Assembly: GCA_014238415.1 (NCBI GenBank)
Contig: JABABA010000017.1
Coordinates: forward strand, 1 to 64,000
From: Planctomycetota bacterium
Lineage (GTDB): Bacteria > Planctomycetota > UBA1135 > GCA-002686595
DNA length: 64,000 nt
Direction: 5' to 3'
Under the pieces are notes generated by a model, which saw nothing but the letters and a program-made list of their open reading frames with translations, did no database searches and had not been told where the DNA came from. This document shows positions 1 to 8,855 of the stretch, in pieces. How positions within the stretch are numbered: position 1 is the first letter of the stretch; every line of letters starts with the position of its first letter. A program made the position numbers and the translations under genes.

Positions 1-1
1 C

Positions 2-679
2 AACTCGGGCGGCCTGGTGCGTTCGATGGACTATTCCTTCGGCAATACGGTCAACGGCACTGAGGCCCTCTTCAATGTAGGCGCGGTCTTCGACGGCGTG
101 GCGTTCAACGCACTGCTTGAACTGGTCAGCACCGAAGAAAACGTGCAGATTATCTCGCGCCCAAAAGTGGTTGCCCGTTCCGGGGGTCGCGCAGAGATCG
201 TCAATACCACCCAGATCCCCTTCTTTGATGTGCGCAACATCAACGCCAACGGGACTTTCACAACCGGCATCACCTACAAGCCCGTGGGTGTACAGATGTA
301 TGTGGTGCCCTGGGTGGTGGGTCAGGACACGGTGGTGCTGAACATTGATATTGAGGTCTCGGCCAAGACCGGTACAGCGGTGGCCTTCACCCAGGGAGGG
401 TCATCCTCCAGCACTGCGGTGGTCACCGTGCCCGAGATCTCCCAGCGCCGGGCCACCACAATTGTGCGCCTTGAGCCCGGTCAGGCGGTGGTTCTGGGCG
501 GCCTGATCAGCGAAAGAACCCTTGAGCGAGAGAGCAAGATCCCGATCCTGGGGGATATTCCGATCCTGGGAAACCTCTTCAAGAGCAAGTTCAAGGAGAA
601 GCAGCAGACCAACGTGCTGTTCTACATCCGTCCGCGCGTGCTGCAGGGAGGGGATTTGAACGCGGGTTTCGGAGACTGA
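2..679 (+). CDS. gspD: Type II secretion secretin (GspD family), C-terminal part, truncated by window edge
   Basis: The frame is open to the left edge, so the N-terminal part lies outside the window; a GTG at 17 is only an internal codon. The visible ~225 residues are the C-terminal half of a secretin, the outer-membrane ring channel through which type II secretion substrates leave. Diagnostic segments are the 'RPKVVARSGGRAEIV' strand pair and the 'VVLGGLISERTLERESKIPILGDIP' type gate and lip region, followed by 'LGNLFKS' and a terminal 'VLFYIRPRVL' strand. A PilQ- or type III-like secretin cannot be excluded from this piece alone, but gspK lies 2 kb downstream on the same strand, which favours GspD. 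The intervening secreted protein and a terminator separate the two, so they are probably not on one transcript. Confidence 0.88.
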   Translation, partial: NSGGLVRSMDYSFGNTVNGTEALFNVGAVFDGVAFNALLELVSTEENVQIISRPKVVARSGGRAEIVNTTQIPFFDVRNINANGTFTTGITYKPVGVQMYVVPWVVGQDTVVLNIDIEVSAKTGTAVAFTQGGSSSSTAVVTVPEISQRRATTIVRLEPGQAVVLGGLISERTLERESKIPILGDIPILGNLFKSKFKEKQQTNVLFYIRPRVLQGGDLNAGFGD

Positions 680-1106
680 CGAGTCCCCAGCGCAGGTTGG
701 CAGATCGAAAGCTGTCGCTGCAGGGAACTCAGAGGGGGCAATGCAGGCTGTCTCAGTCTGATCTCAGAGTTTGATTCCAGGACCAAGTGATCGATTCGGG
801 GATTTGCGTCTTGATCTGATCCCGATTGGAATTCACTTGGGTGTGTCTGGCTTCTTGCGCTCTGCAGTGCGGTTGTATGTCTCATAACTGAACGCTTGGA
901 GGGCCGGACTCAATCGGAGTTTGTGCTTGGGCGTATTCAAAGCGAGACACCGTGGCCCCCAGGTCGTTGCGGGGAATCAGGAGTTGCCGCACGGTTGGGT
1001 TGTGGCCAAAGGGCTCTGAACTTGTTTGCAGCCGATTGCCACTCCTTTTTTCCCTGAACTCCGCCCGATCACGGGCACCTCCTTCTCTCGAACCAGTATT
1101 TCTTCC
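680..1106. other. Non-coding stretch, no feature recognised
   Basis: These 427 bases lie between the secretin stop and the start chosen for the next secreted protein. I looked on both strands for an RNA gene, a terminator and a convincing sigma-70 promoter and saw none. The short frames here have neither a signal nor a family resemblance. The promoter of the next gene must lie in here, but no clear -35/-10 pair can be pointed to. Confidence 0.4.
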
Positions 1107-2312
1107 ATGGACCTTTCCCTTACACTCAAGCGTGCTTCACTAGCTGGCATCATGCTGACCCTTTGCGGATCAGTGGCAGCTCAGGGCCAGAGCGCCATTT
1201 TGGCCGACGGTACGGCCTTGACCATTGTCTTTCCCCATGAGATGTTTACGACCGAAGGCGCGGTTTTCCACCTCGAGCCTTTGACACAGCAGATCTTTGT
1301 CACCGGGATAGCTGTGACTGTCCCGGCGTCAGTTGATGGCGGAGTGGTTGCAATCGGCGGCACTAGCGATGGCGCTGGAGGCGAAATCACGGCTGCGACT
1401 TTCGACCGTCTGATGGACGAGAATGCCCAACCCACCGGCCGAGACGCAATTGGCGGTTTCAGCGGAGCTGCCCGTTCAATCTACGCCACTGACCGTGCCA
1501 ACATGGGCCCTGCCCGCGTTGCGGCTGCCATTCAGGCCCAATACCTCGCCCAGCGTGACGCGGCTGCGGTTGTGCACCAGGGCATCTTTGTAGCGCCCTC
1601 CGGACCCACCGATTATCCCGCCATGTCCGGGGGCACATGCAAGTCTGCGGGCCATGTCTACGCAGACGCTGCCGGTAACCATTACTACATCCCCGACATC
1701 GAAGTTGTGATCGAATTGTCGGAGAACGTTGTTGGTGGAGCGGTTCGATCTTTTGACCAAGCAACGGGAACCATCGTGATTGGCAACATGCTGATCATGC
1801 TCAACAAGGACCCCCGCTTTACGGCTGATGTCATTGGTCTCGGAGGTTCGGTCATTCCGGCCAGCGTGCTCTGGGCCGAATTGAACGCAAATCCGAATTC
1901 GCACATTGATATCGTCGGTCACATGATCGGCGAATACTTCATGTACGCACAGTGGCTCGAGACCGAGTTCATTGATGTCACAGCTCCTCCGACGATCAGC
2001 GCAGAGCAGTGGCTCTTCCGTGACGACTCGGATCGCATCCGCTTCCGTGGCTTCCTCGACAAGCCCCTTGATGAGACCCTCAACAACGGTACGCTCCTGA
2101 CCCTGCATGTAGAGTTCAGGAATGGCGCGGTTACAATCCTTGACCGGGTAGAATCCCTTTCCATTGACCTCGTTAGCGGATTGGGTCAGTACCGGGTTCG
2201 CAGCCGGGACGAGGTGAACGTCTCCCTCGTGGACACCGTGTCCATGTACGCCACGGATTCCACAGGGGCTGAAGTGACCCGTTCTACCTGGTTGCGCGCT
2301 GATGTGGAGTGA
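1107..2312 (+). CDS. Secreted protein of unknown function with internal duplication
   Basis: Length 401 residues from the ATG at 1107. I chose this start because it opens directly on a signal peptide (about residues 1-26, ending AQG with AAQ as a plausible cleavage region); an upstream ATG at 1026 would bury it. I do not recognise the family. The mature protein is beta-strand rich. Two segments, about residues 53-120 and 213-275, look related: each has a strand with T-x-x-I-x-V, a GxxVxVP or GNMLIML strand, an 'IGG' or 'GLGGSVI' turn, and a helix with 'FDRLMDEN' or 'LWAELNAN'. This suggests two copies of one domain. It sits between two type II secretion genes and could be an exported substrate, but that is only inferred from position. 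A strong terminator follows. Confidence 0.7.
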   Translation: MDLSLTLKRASLAGIMLTLCGSVAAQGQSAILADGTALTIVFPHEMFTTEGAVFHLEPLTQQIFVTGIAVTVPASVDGGVVAIGGTSDGAGGEITAATFDRLMDENAQPTGRDAIGGFSGAARSIYATDRANMGPARVAAAIQAQYLAQRDAAAVVHQGIFVAPSGPTDYPAMSGGTCKSAGHVYADAAGNHYYIPDIEVVIELSENVVGGAVRSFDQATGTIVIGNMLIMLNKDPRFTADVIGLGGSVIPASVLWAELNANPNSHIDIVGHMIGEYFMYAQWLETEFIDVTAPPTISAEQWLFRDDSDRIRFRGFLDKPLDETLNNGTLLTLHVEFRNGAVTILDRVESLSIDLVSGLGQYRVRSRDEVNVSLVDTVSMYATDSTGAEVTRSTWLRADVE

Positions 2313-2357
2313 TTCTCAGAGGACAGACTGAGGTCTGTATCTTTACAGGGAATGCGG

Positions 2358-2393
2358 CCCGGAGCAGTGATCTGCTCCGGGTCGCGTCCTTTT
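2358..2393 (+). terminator. Intrinsic terminator after the secreted protein gene
   Basis: A perfect 10-bp stem (2358-2367 with 2372-2381) closed by a 4-base TGAT loop lies 45 bases after the stop at 2312. It is followed by a short T-rich stretch ending in TTTT at 2390-2393. The stem is GC-rich and the loop small, as expected for Rho-independent termination, though the T-run is short and set back from the stem. Confidence 0.7.
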
Positions 2394-2448
2394 GTAGAAC
2401 CTGGATGCGCGCGAAGTGTCTCCACCCGTGGCAGGGCTCTTCCCGACG

Positions 2449-2495
2449 GCATGCCTGCGGCGCCGGCTGCCGGGGGGTATCTGGCAGCCGCATGC
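2449..2495 (+). other. Possible nested hairpin in the gspK leader
   Basis: Within the 326-base gap before gspK, 2464-2471 and 2483-2490 form a perfect 8-bp stem (CGGCTGCC with GGCAGCCG) around an 11-base loop. Flanking GCATG (2449-2453) and CATGC (2491-2495) can pair outside it. The structure would be in the 5' leader of gspK if transcription starts before 2449. In a GC-rich sequence such pairing can occur by chance. No other feature is visible in 2394-2638. Confidence 0.25.
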
Positions 2496-2638
2496 GGAAC
2501 CCGGGCCGCTTGGCCTTCAAGACTCCATCTGCTTGGTTGGTGTGGTGGCCAGGGAGGACTTTCCGGCCTCCGTGATACGTCTGGGCTGGACGGCGGCTAC
2601 CATGGGAAGAACGCCTCTTCCCGGGCGTCCCCTACTTG

Positions 2639-4012
2639 ATGCAGCCTCTGCGACCCAGACCCGATGCCAGCCGAAGAGGAGCAGCTTTGATGCTGTCGTT
2701 CCTGGTGCTGATCGTGATCCTGATGATCTGCTATCAGATTACGCGCACAACCGGCACCGATCGCATCGAGGCCCAGCGCACCCAGACCCTGACGGGCATG
2801 GACTACGCCATCAGCTCGGCCTTCTTGCAGGTGACCGAAGACCTGCTTGCGGATGTGGAAGCGGAGGCTGGAGATGAGGCTGCTGGAGGCGTGGGGGTGG
2901 ATCCCATGGCGGCCGCAGGTGCCGGTTTCGGGGACGGGGGTGGTGGTGATGGCGCTGAAGAGGGGGCCGGGTCCTCCGCCGGCACCGGTGCGTCTGACTC
3001 CCAGATGGACCCCTGGGCCACGCCTCAGGTGACCATGATCGGTGAGCAAGAGGTGCGCATCCTTGTGGTGGACGAAGACCGCAAGTTCAACGTGCTCAAC
3101 ATGCTGGTCGAAGATGAGGAAGAAGCGGAAGAGAACCGTGAGATCGTCGCCCGCATTCTGGATAACTGCCGCGAGGGAACTCTGGCAGACATCAATCGTG
3201 GAGACGCAGACATGATGGTACGTGCCATGTACGAGCACTTCACCAGACGCTCGGATTCGCTATTGCCCAAACCGACTCTCCTGTCCGATGGGGATGATCC
3301 TGAGCCGGACCAGCCATCCATGCCCCTCAGTCTGCGCGAAGTGGTCGTGCTTGAGCCCTTCCAGGAACAGCATTTCATGGATTTCTTTGACGCGGACGGG
3401 GAGCGTGTTCACTCCATCGATCAGTTCCTGACCATTTGGACTTCACCCGCTACCTTTACTGCACCCGATGCGGTGGGGGGCTATGAGGTCAATGTCAACA
3501 CCGCGCCCTTGGCCGTACTGGTCGCCCTCTTTGATTCTCGTTCGGTGGACCCGCGCCTTTGGGACGAGGTCCTGGCATACCGTAACGAAGCTGAGGAACT
3601 CGATCAGGACGAGGAAGAAATCGAACCCACTTTTGATGAGTTCGGAAACGAGGTGGTGCAGAAAAAGTACTTCGACACTCTGGACGAGTTGTCGGAGCTG
3701 CGCACTTGGGATGCACTTGAGGCCGAGGACCAGCAGCCGATCCAGCAACGCTTGATCACATCCAGCAGGGTGTTCTCTATCTATGCTGTAGCTCGAATGT
3801 CTACCGCTGCCCAGCAAAATCAGATCCTGGAATTCGTCGATCGATCCGAGCGCGAAGAGTATGAGCGCAACTCTACCCACCTCTTGCGGGTGGTGCGCCA
3901 GGTGGTCTGGCGGCAGGAAGCTGATGACGGGGCGGTGATCGTCCCGCTGGTGCATTGGGAGGTCTTGGGTCACGCCCCTCTGGACATTCTCGACTTTCCC
4001 GACGATCTATGA
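2639..4012 (+). CDS. gspK: Type II secretion minor pseudopilin GspK
   Basis: GspK caps the tip of the type II secretion pseudopilus. The protein (457 residues from the ATG at 2639; a TTG directly before it is the alternative) begins with a short basic prepilin leader 'RRGAALMLSFLVLIVILMI', i.e. a cleavage site followed by the hydrophobic N-terminal helix. The C-terminal half has the SAM-like GspK fold, recognisable in 'INTAP'-type 'VNVNTAPLAVLVALF'. Between about residues 74 and 125 there is a low-complexity insert of Glu, Asp, Gly and Ala not usual for the family, and a second acidic stretch near residue 330. The stop codon overlaps the start of the next gene by 4 bases. Confidence 0.8.
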   Translation: MQPLRPRPDASRRGAALMLSFLVLIVILMICYQITRTTGTDRIEAQRTQTLTGMDYAISSAFLQVTEDLLADVEAEAGDEAAGGVGVDPMAAAGAGFGDGGGGDGAEEGAGSSAGTGASDSQMDPWATPQVTMIGEQEVRILVVDEDRKFNVLNMLVEDEEEAEENREIVARILDNCREGTLADINRGDADMMVRAMYEHFTRRSDSLLPKPTLLSDGDDPEPDQPSMPLSLREVVVLEPFQEQHFMDFFDADGERVHSIDQFLTIWTSPATFTAPDAVGGYEVNVNTAPLAVLVALFDSRSVDPRLWDEVLAYRNEAEELDQDEEEIEPTFDEFGNEVVQKKYFDTLDELSELRTWDALEAEDQQPIQQRLITSSRVFSIYAVARMSTAAQQNQILEFVDRSEREEYERNSTHLLRVVRQVVWRQEADDGAVIVPLVHWEVLGHAPLDILDFPDDL

Positions 4013-5610
4013 GCCGGCCACTGCGCTCAAGGGGAGCCAAGAGTCCCGACCCCGTGCGGCGCATGGTATTCCACCACCTTCTGGCGGCTACAGCCGAGGA
4101 GATGGGCGAGTCCCTGATGCGGGCGGCTTTCTCCCCCAACATCCGCGAGCGCCGGGACTTTTCTTGCGCCTTGTTTGATGCCTCCGGCGAGATGATTGCC
4201 CAGGCTGCGCACCTGCCAGTGCACCTGGGTTCCGCGCCCCTCTCCCTCAAGGCAGTGATGCAGGACCTGGTATTGCAGCCCGGAGATCTGGCCCTGGTCA
4301 ACGATCCCTATCGGGGGGGCACGCACCTGCCGGATCTGACTGTGGTGGCCGGTGTCTTTGCGCCAGGGGAGTCTACTCCGCGCTTCTATTGTCTGAATCG
4401 CGCACATCATGCGGACATTGGCGGTGCGTACCCGGGTTCTATGGCACCGGCTGAAGACATTCACGGGGAAGGCCTGCGCATCCCGCCCTTGCTGTTGGTG
4501 CGTCAGGGTAAGATCGATTCAGCAGTGTTGGCACTCTTCTTGGCCAATACCCGCGTACCTTCTGAACGCCACGCAGATCTGTTGGCCCAGTGGTCAGCCT
4601 GCCGAGTGGGCGTGGCGCGCATGGAAGATCTGATAGCCGAGTACGGAGCCAATCAACTGTCTGCTCGCTCTCTTGAGTTGATTGATTGGACTGAAGAACG
4701 CACTCGTCAAATGCTGCGCGAATTGCCAAAGGGAGTTTGGCAGGTGGAGGACACTCTGGAGCTGGCCGCTGGGGGAGAAGCAGTTCTTCGGCTGGAGTGG
4801 TCTCATCAGCGCAATCGCTGTCGTTTTGACTTTTCAGCCAGCGATCCTGCAGTAGACGATGGCATCAACACTGTGCACGCGGTGGTTCTATCAGCCGTGC
4901 ACTATTGTCTGCGGCTCTTGCTGCCAGATGGGACACCCACCAACGGAGGCATAGCCCGTTGCGTCGAAGTCCTGACCCGCCCCGGATCCGTGCTCGACGC
5001 CAGTTATCCCTCCCCCGTGGCCGCAGGAAATGTTGAGACCAGTCAGCGCCTTGTGGACCTGGTGCTGGCTGCCCTGCGTTGCGCCCTGCCGGATCTGCTG
5101 CCTGCGGCTTCGGCGGGCACCATGAGCAATCTGACCCTGGGCGCCAGCGACGGCACCTTCGCCTACTACGAGACCCTGGCCGGTGGAGCTGGCGGTGGCC
5201 CAGCCGGTCCTGGCGCACACGCGGTGCACACTCACATGACCAATACACGCAATACTCCGGTGGAGGTCTTTGAGCGCGCCGTACCCCTGCGGGTGCTGTC
5301 TACCACCGTGCGACGAGAATCCGGTGGCGCGGGCATTGCTCGTGGAGGCGATGGAATCCTGCGCCGACTTGTGGCCCTGACCCGGGTCAAGCTGGGTTGG
5401 AGCGCCCAGCGTCAGGGGAGCGGCCCCCCTGGAGCCTGTGGAGGTCAACCTGGGGAGCCCGGCGGCGCCGAGGTACGCCGTGGTGGACAGGGCCCGGCGC
5501 AGCCCCTGCCCGGTCAGGTGGCCCTTTGGTTGAATCCGGGGGATGAGCTTTGTGTACGCACGCCGGGGGGCGGCGGACACGGCCGGAGCGTCGCCAAGAA
5601 GAAGAGATAG
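4009..5610 (+). CDS. hyuB: Hydantoinase B / 5-oxoprolinase B-type subunit, orphan
   Basis: Length 533 residues from the ATG at 4009, which overlaps the gspK stop (ATGA), so the two are translationally coupled. Family hallmarks are 'LVNDPYRGGTHLPDLTVV' near residue 95, 'HHADIGGAYPGSMAP' near residue 135, and 'GGIARGGDGILRRL'-type sequence near the C-terminus. HyuB subunits normally work with a HyuA ATPase-like subunit in ATP-dependent hydrolysis of N-methylhydantoin, 5-oxoproline or acetone-type substrates (the last as carboxylases). No HyuA gene is in the window. Ending in a basic 'VAKKKR' tail, the protein is close to full length for the family (about 520-570). The substrate is unknown, and the coupling to a pseudopilin gene is odd. 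Confidence 0.85.
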   Translation: MSRPLRSRGAKSPDPVRRMVFHHLLAATAEEMGESLMRAAFSPNIRERRDFSCALFDASGEMIAQAAHLPVHLGSAPLSLKAVMQDLVLQPGDLALVNDPYRGGTHLPDLTVVAGVFAPGESTPRFYCLNRAHHADIGGAYPGSMAPAEDIHGEGLRIPPLLLVRQGKIDSAVLALFLANTRVPSERHADLLAQWSACRVGVARMEDLIAEYGANQLSARSLELIDWTEERTRQMLRELPKGVWQVEDTLELAAGGEAVLRLEWSHQRNRCRFDFSASDPAVDDGINTVHAVVLSAVHYCLRLLLPDGTPTNGGIARCVEVLTRPGSVLDASYPSPVAAGNVETSQRLVDLVLAALRCALPDLLPAASAGTMSNLTLGASDGTFAYYETLAGGAGGGPAGPGAHAVHTHMTNTRNTPVEVFERAVPLRVLSTTVRRESGGAGIARGGDGILRRLVALTRVKLGWSAQRQGSGPPGACGGQPGEPGGAEVRRGGQGPAQPLPGQVALWLNPGDELCVRTPGGGGHGRSVAKKKR

Positions 5611-5724
5611 GGTGCTTGAGCAGGCCCCCCGTTCGGGCGACAATCCTCCCCGCGAGTGGGTCGATCTGATCCCCGTGATCCCCCCTCCCTGCCAGTCAGG
5701 AACCACCCTGTCCCCCTTTTCGTC

Positions 5725-7008
5725 ATGCCGAGTTTGTGTGTTTTTGGTGCCCAATGGGGCGATGAAGGAAAAGGCAAGATCATTGATTCACTCGCCCATG
5801 ACGCGGATGTGATCGTGCGTTACCAGGGTGGGTCCAATGCGGGCCACACTGTGATCGTGGGGGAAGACAAGTATGTCCTGCACCTGATTCCTTCGGGCAT
5901 CTTGCATGAGGGCAAGGTCAATGTGATTGGCTCCGGCGTGGCCATCGATCCATTGACTTTGTTGGAGGAAATCGCTGGTCTGCGAGAGCGGGGGGTCAGC
6001 GTGGGCCATGAGAATCTACGCATTGCCGCCAACGCCCATGTGATCTTCACCCATCACAAGCGCATCGACGGGCTGGCGGAACGCTGGCGTGGTTCCGGTC
6101 GCATCGGGACCACCGGCCGTGGTATTGGTCCCTGCTATGCAGACAAGGCTGCACGCACGGGTTTGCGCATCTGTGACCTCTTGGACCCCGACCGTTGCCG
6201 CGAGCGTCTGATTGCGGCTCTGGCCGAGAAAAACGCCCTGATCGAAAACGTGCATGGGGAGGAGCCTCTTTCCCTGGATGAGGAACTTGATTGCTATGGA
6301 GCGGTGGGGGATTCTCTGCGTCCCTTCGTCGGGGATACGGGGGCTGAAGTGCGCGATGCCTACGCGGCTGGCAAGCACATACTGTTCGAAGGTGCTCAGG
6401 GGCTCATGCTGGACCTCGACCACGGTACCTATCCCTTTGTGACTTCGTCCTCCACCGGGGTCGGCGGAGTTTCCAGCGGCGCAGGGTTCTCCCCTCGGCA
6501 CATCGAACGGGTAATTGGAATCGGCAAGGCCTATTGCACCCGGGTGGGAGAAGGCCCCTTTCCTACGGAACTGACCGATGAAACCGGTGCACGCATTCAA
6601 AAGGCTGGTCATGAGTTTGGGGCCACCACTGGGCGGCCTCGACGGGCGGGTTGGTTTGACGCGGTCGCGGTGCGCTATGCCTTTGATCTTTGTGGTGCAG
6701 ACGGTTGGGTGGTTACCAAGCTCGACATCCTCAGCGGTTTTGAAACCCTGCGCGTGGGGGTGGCCTACGAGATCGACGGCGAAAGTTTTGATCGCTATCC
6801 CGCCCATCTGCCTTCCCTCGATGGGGTCCAGGTGACCTACGAGGAGTTCCCCGGCTGGCAGCAGGACATCGCAGAGGTGCGTTCCTGGCAGGACCTGCCC
6901 GAGAATGCACGGAACTTCGTCGAGTCCCTGGAGAAGTTGGTGTCCTGTCCAGTGGATCTGGTTTCGGTGGGGCCCGACCGCGAGGCTATGCTCACCAGAC
7001 CACGATAA
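5725..7008 (+). CDS. purA: Adenylosuccinate synthase
   Basis: Joins IMP and aspartate with GTP to give adenylosuccinate, the first committed step from IMP to AMP, in the cytoplasm. The 427-residue product matches the usual 425-435. It shows the N-terminal P-loop-like 'GAQWGDEGKGKIID', the 'GSNAGHT' loop, 'GTTGRGIGPCYADK' and 'LFEGAQGLMLD' with the following 'SSSTGVGGV'. The ATG at 5725 places the conserved 'PSLCVFGAQWGDEG' at the N-terminus; the in-frame upstream start at 5656 only adds unrelated residues. It begins 114 bases after hyuB and is followed 39 bases later by uppS. Confidence 0.98.
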   Translation: MPSLCVFGAQWGDEGKGKIIDSLAHDADVIVRYQGGSNAGHTVIVGEDKYVLHLIPSGILHEGKVNVIGSGVAIDPLTLLEEIAGLRERGVSVGHENLRIAANAHVIFTHHKRIDGLAERWRGSGRIGTTGRGIGPCYADKAARTGLRICDLLDPDRCRERLIAALAEKNALIENVHGEEPLSLDEELDCYGAVGDSLRPFVGDTGAEVRDAYAAGKHILFEGAQGLMLDLDHGTYPFVTSSSTGVGGVSSGAGFSPRHIERVIGIGKAYCTRVGEGPFPTELTDETGARIQKAGHEFGATTGRPRRAGWFDAVAVRYAFDLCGADGWVVTKLDILSGFETLRVGVAYEIDGESFDRYPAHLPSLDGVQVTYEEFPGWQQDIAEVRSWQDLPENARNFVESLEKLVSCPVDLVSVGPDREAMLTRPR

Positions 7009-7047
7009 GAGTCAAGGGAAGCGCTTCGGTTCCGCTCCATTCGTCCT

Positions 7048-7875
7048 ATGTCCCGTCCTCCCATTCAACGCCCCGACCTGCACGGGCCTTTTCCCGAGCA
7101 CATCGCCATCGTCATGGATGGCAACGGTCGTTGGGCCCGTGGGCGGGGTCAGCCCCGAGTTGCTGGCCATCGGGCCGGGGTGCAGACCGTGCGCGCCATT
7201 ACTACCGCTTGTGCGCGTATGGGCGTGGGTAGCTTGACTCTCTATGCTTTTTCCGTGGAGAACTGGCAGCGTCCCTCCAGCGAGGTGCGCACTCTGATGC
7301 GACTGCTGCGGGTGTTTCTTTGGCGCGAGCGCGCTACGTTGATGGAGAATGGCGTTCGTCTCAAGTGCATTGGTCGCTTGCAGGACCTGCCCGCACGGGC
7401 CTTGAAGACCCTGCGCGAAACCGAAGAACTGACCGCTGACAACGACGGGCTGGTGTTGCGGCTGGCTCTTTCGTATGGATCACGTTCCGAAATCGCTGAT
7501 GGCCTGGCGGCTGTAGCCCGGGATGCAGCTGTCGGTAAGCTCGATCCAGAGACGATTGACGAGGAAACTCTGCGCGGCTATCTGTATGACCCCGAAACAC
7601 CGGATCCGGACCTGATCATTCGCACCGGGGGCGATCTGCGTTTGTCGAACTTCTTGCTGTGGCAGGCGAGCTACGCGGAGCTCTTCGTGACTGATCTCTG
7701 TTGGCCCGATTTTTCTGAAGAGGACCTGCTGGAAGCCTTTCGCGCCTTTGCCAAACGCCAGCGCCGGTTTGGGGGCTTGCCGACGGATGAGCAAGAGGGC
7801 ATGGCGGCTTCCGACCAAACAGCCGAACAGTTGTCCCAGGCACCCAAGACCTCCTCAAGCCCGACCCAGCCATGA
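7048..7875 (+). CDS. uppS: Undecaprenyl diphosphate synthase (cis-prenyltransferase)
   Basis: Condenses isopentenyl diphosphate onto farnesyl diphosphate to make the C55 lipid carrier for cell-wall and O-antigen glycans. The 275-residue protein has 'HIAIVMDGNGRWARGRG' near the N-terminus (catalytic Asp in MDGNGRWA), 'GHRAG', 'LYAFSVENWQRP', and the C-terminal 'DLIIRTGGDLRLSNFLLWQ...YAELF' substrate-binding motif. A Ser/Gln/Pro-rich tail of about 30 residues follows the catalytic domain. The stop overlaps the cdsA start by 4 bases, the common uppS-cdsA arrangement linking carrier-lipid and phospholipid synthesis. Confidence 0.97.
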   Translation: MSRPPIQRPDLHGPFPEHIAIVMDGNGRWARGRGQPRVAGHRAGVQTVRAITTACARMGVGSLTLYAFSVENWQRPSSEVRTLMRLLRVFLWRERATLMENGVRLKCIGRLQDLPARALKTLRETEELTADNDGLVLRLALSYGSRSEIADGLAAVARDAAVGKLDPETIDEETLRGYLYDPETPDPDLIIRTGGDLRLSNFLLWQASYAELFVTDLCWPDFSEEDLLEAFRAFAKRQRRFGGLPTDEQEGMAASDQTAEQLSQAPKTSSSPTQP

Positions 7876-8741
7876 GTCCCCGCGCCGCCAAGATCTTGAA
7901 GCGAACTTTGGTGGGTGGCAGCCTGGCAACAGCCCTGGGACTCCTTATCGCCCAGGCAGAAGGGCCGGAAGGGATCCGAATCCTGGCGCCGGTGCTGGCC
8001 CTCTTCACCCTGGGAGGGGCCATAGAAGCCGCGCGCATGGGTCCTCGGCCTCCGGTTTCCTTTCTACCGATTTTCCTGGGCGCCCTGGCGGGAATCCTAC
8101 TGGTGGTGGGACCGGTCTATTGTCCAGATTGCTTCGCATCCTGCTGGCCGGTGGACCAACCTCCCCCAAGTGCGCTGCTCATGCTGGGACTCTGCGCTGG
8201 GTTGGTGGCTGTCATCACAGCTCTCGCATCTCTCCCCCAGGGCGTAGCTGCCGTTCGGGCCAACTGTCTGCGTACCCTGTGGGTCGTGCCGCCTCTGCTT
8301 GCTCTGGTGGGCATCTTTTCTGAACTCGGGCGCTCTGGTCTGATCGCCCTGATTGTGTTGTCCAAGGTCGGAGATGTGGCTGGGTACTACGTGGGCAGCG
8401 CCATTGGCAAACGCCATCCTTTTCCGCGTCTTTCCCCGGGCAAGACCTGGGCCGGGTGTGTCGGTTCCTTGCTCGCTGGCATCATCGCCAGTGTGTTCTG
8501 CATCCGAGGCGGTTTGCTCCCCGAGCCGCATCTCGGTCTCGCCGGTGCTGTTCTGATCGGGGCGCTGGTCAATCTGGCGTCACAGGCCGGAGATCTGCTT
8601 GAGAGCGCCTTCAAGCGCCACGCGGGCGTCAAAGATTCGGGCCTGCTGTTCGGTCCCTCCGGCGGGGTCTTGGACCTGGTTGACAGCCTATTGCTCTCGG
8701 CCCCGGCATTGTTGCTGGTGCAGCTCTTGCTGCTGCCCTAG
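7872..8741 (+). CDS. cdsA: Phosphatidate cytidylyltransferase, with altered signature
   Basis: Makes CDP-diacylglycerol from phosphatidate and CTP at the inner membrane; cardiolipin synthase at 18-19.5 kb acts downstream in this pathway. The 289-residue protein has about 7-8 hydrophobic segments and the conserved 'SKVGDVAGYYVG' and 'LSPGKTWAG' motifs. The C-terminal family signature is present but modified. After 'SAFKRHAGVKDSG' the usual P-x-HGG-x-x-DR-x-D reads 'GPSGGVLDLVD', so the conserved His is Ser and the Arg after Asp is Leu, while the acidic metal ligands remain. The start codon overlaps the uppS stop (ATGA at 7872). Confidence 0.93.
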   Translation: MSPRAAKILKRTLVGGSLATALGLLIAQAEGPEGIRILAPVLALFTLGGAIEAARMGPRPPVSFLPIFLGALAGILLVVGPVYCPDCFASCWPVDQPPPSALLMLGLCAGLVAVITALASLPQGVAAVRANCLRTLWVVPPLLALVGIFSELGRSGLIALIVLSKVGDVAGYYVGSAIGKRHPFPRLSPGKTWAGCVGSLLAGIIASVFCIRGGLLPEPHLGLAGAVLIGALVNLASQAGDLLESAFKRHAGVKDSGLLFGPSGGVLDLVDSLLLSAPALLLVQLLLLP

Positions 8742-8855
8742 GGGCTCGGGATTCCAGGGATGGCCCCTCGTGTCCATACTTCAGATTCCCGGGGTTGGAT
8801 TCCCCTGTCCAGCGCTTGACCGATCCCCCCCCAGGGAACGATCCTTGCGGACCAC

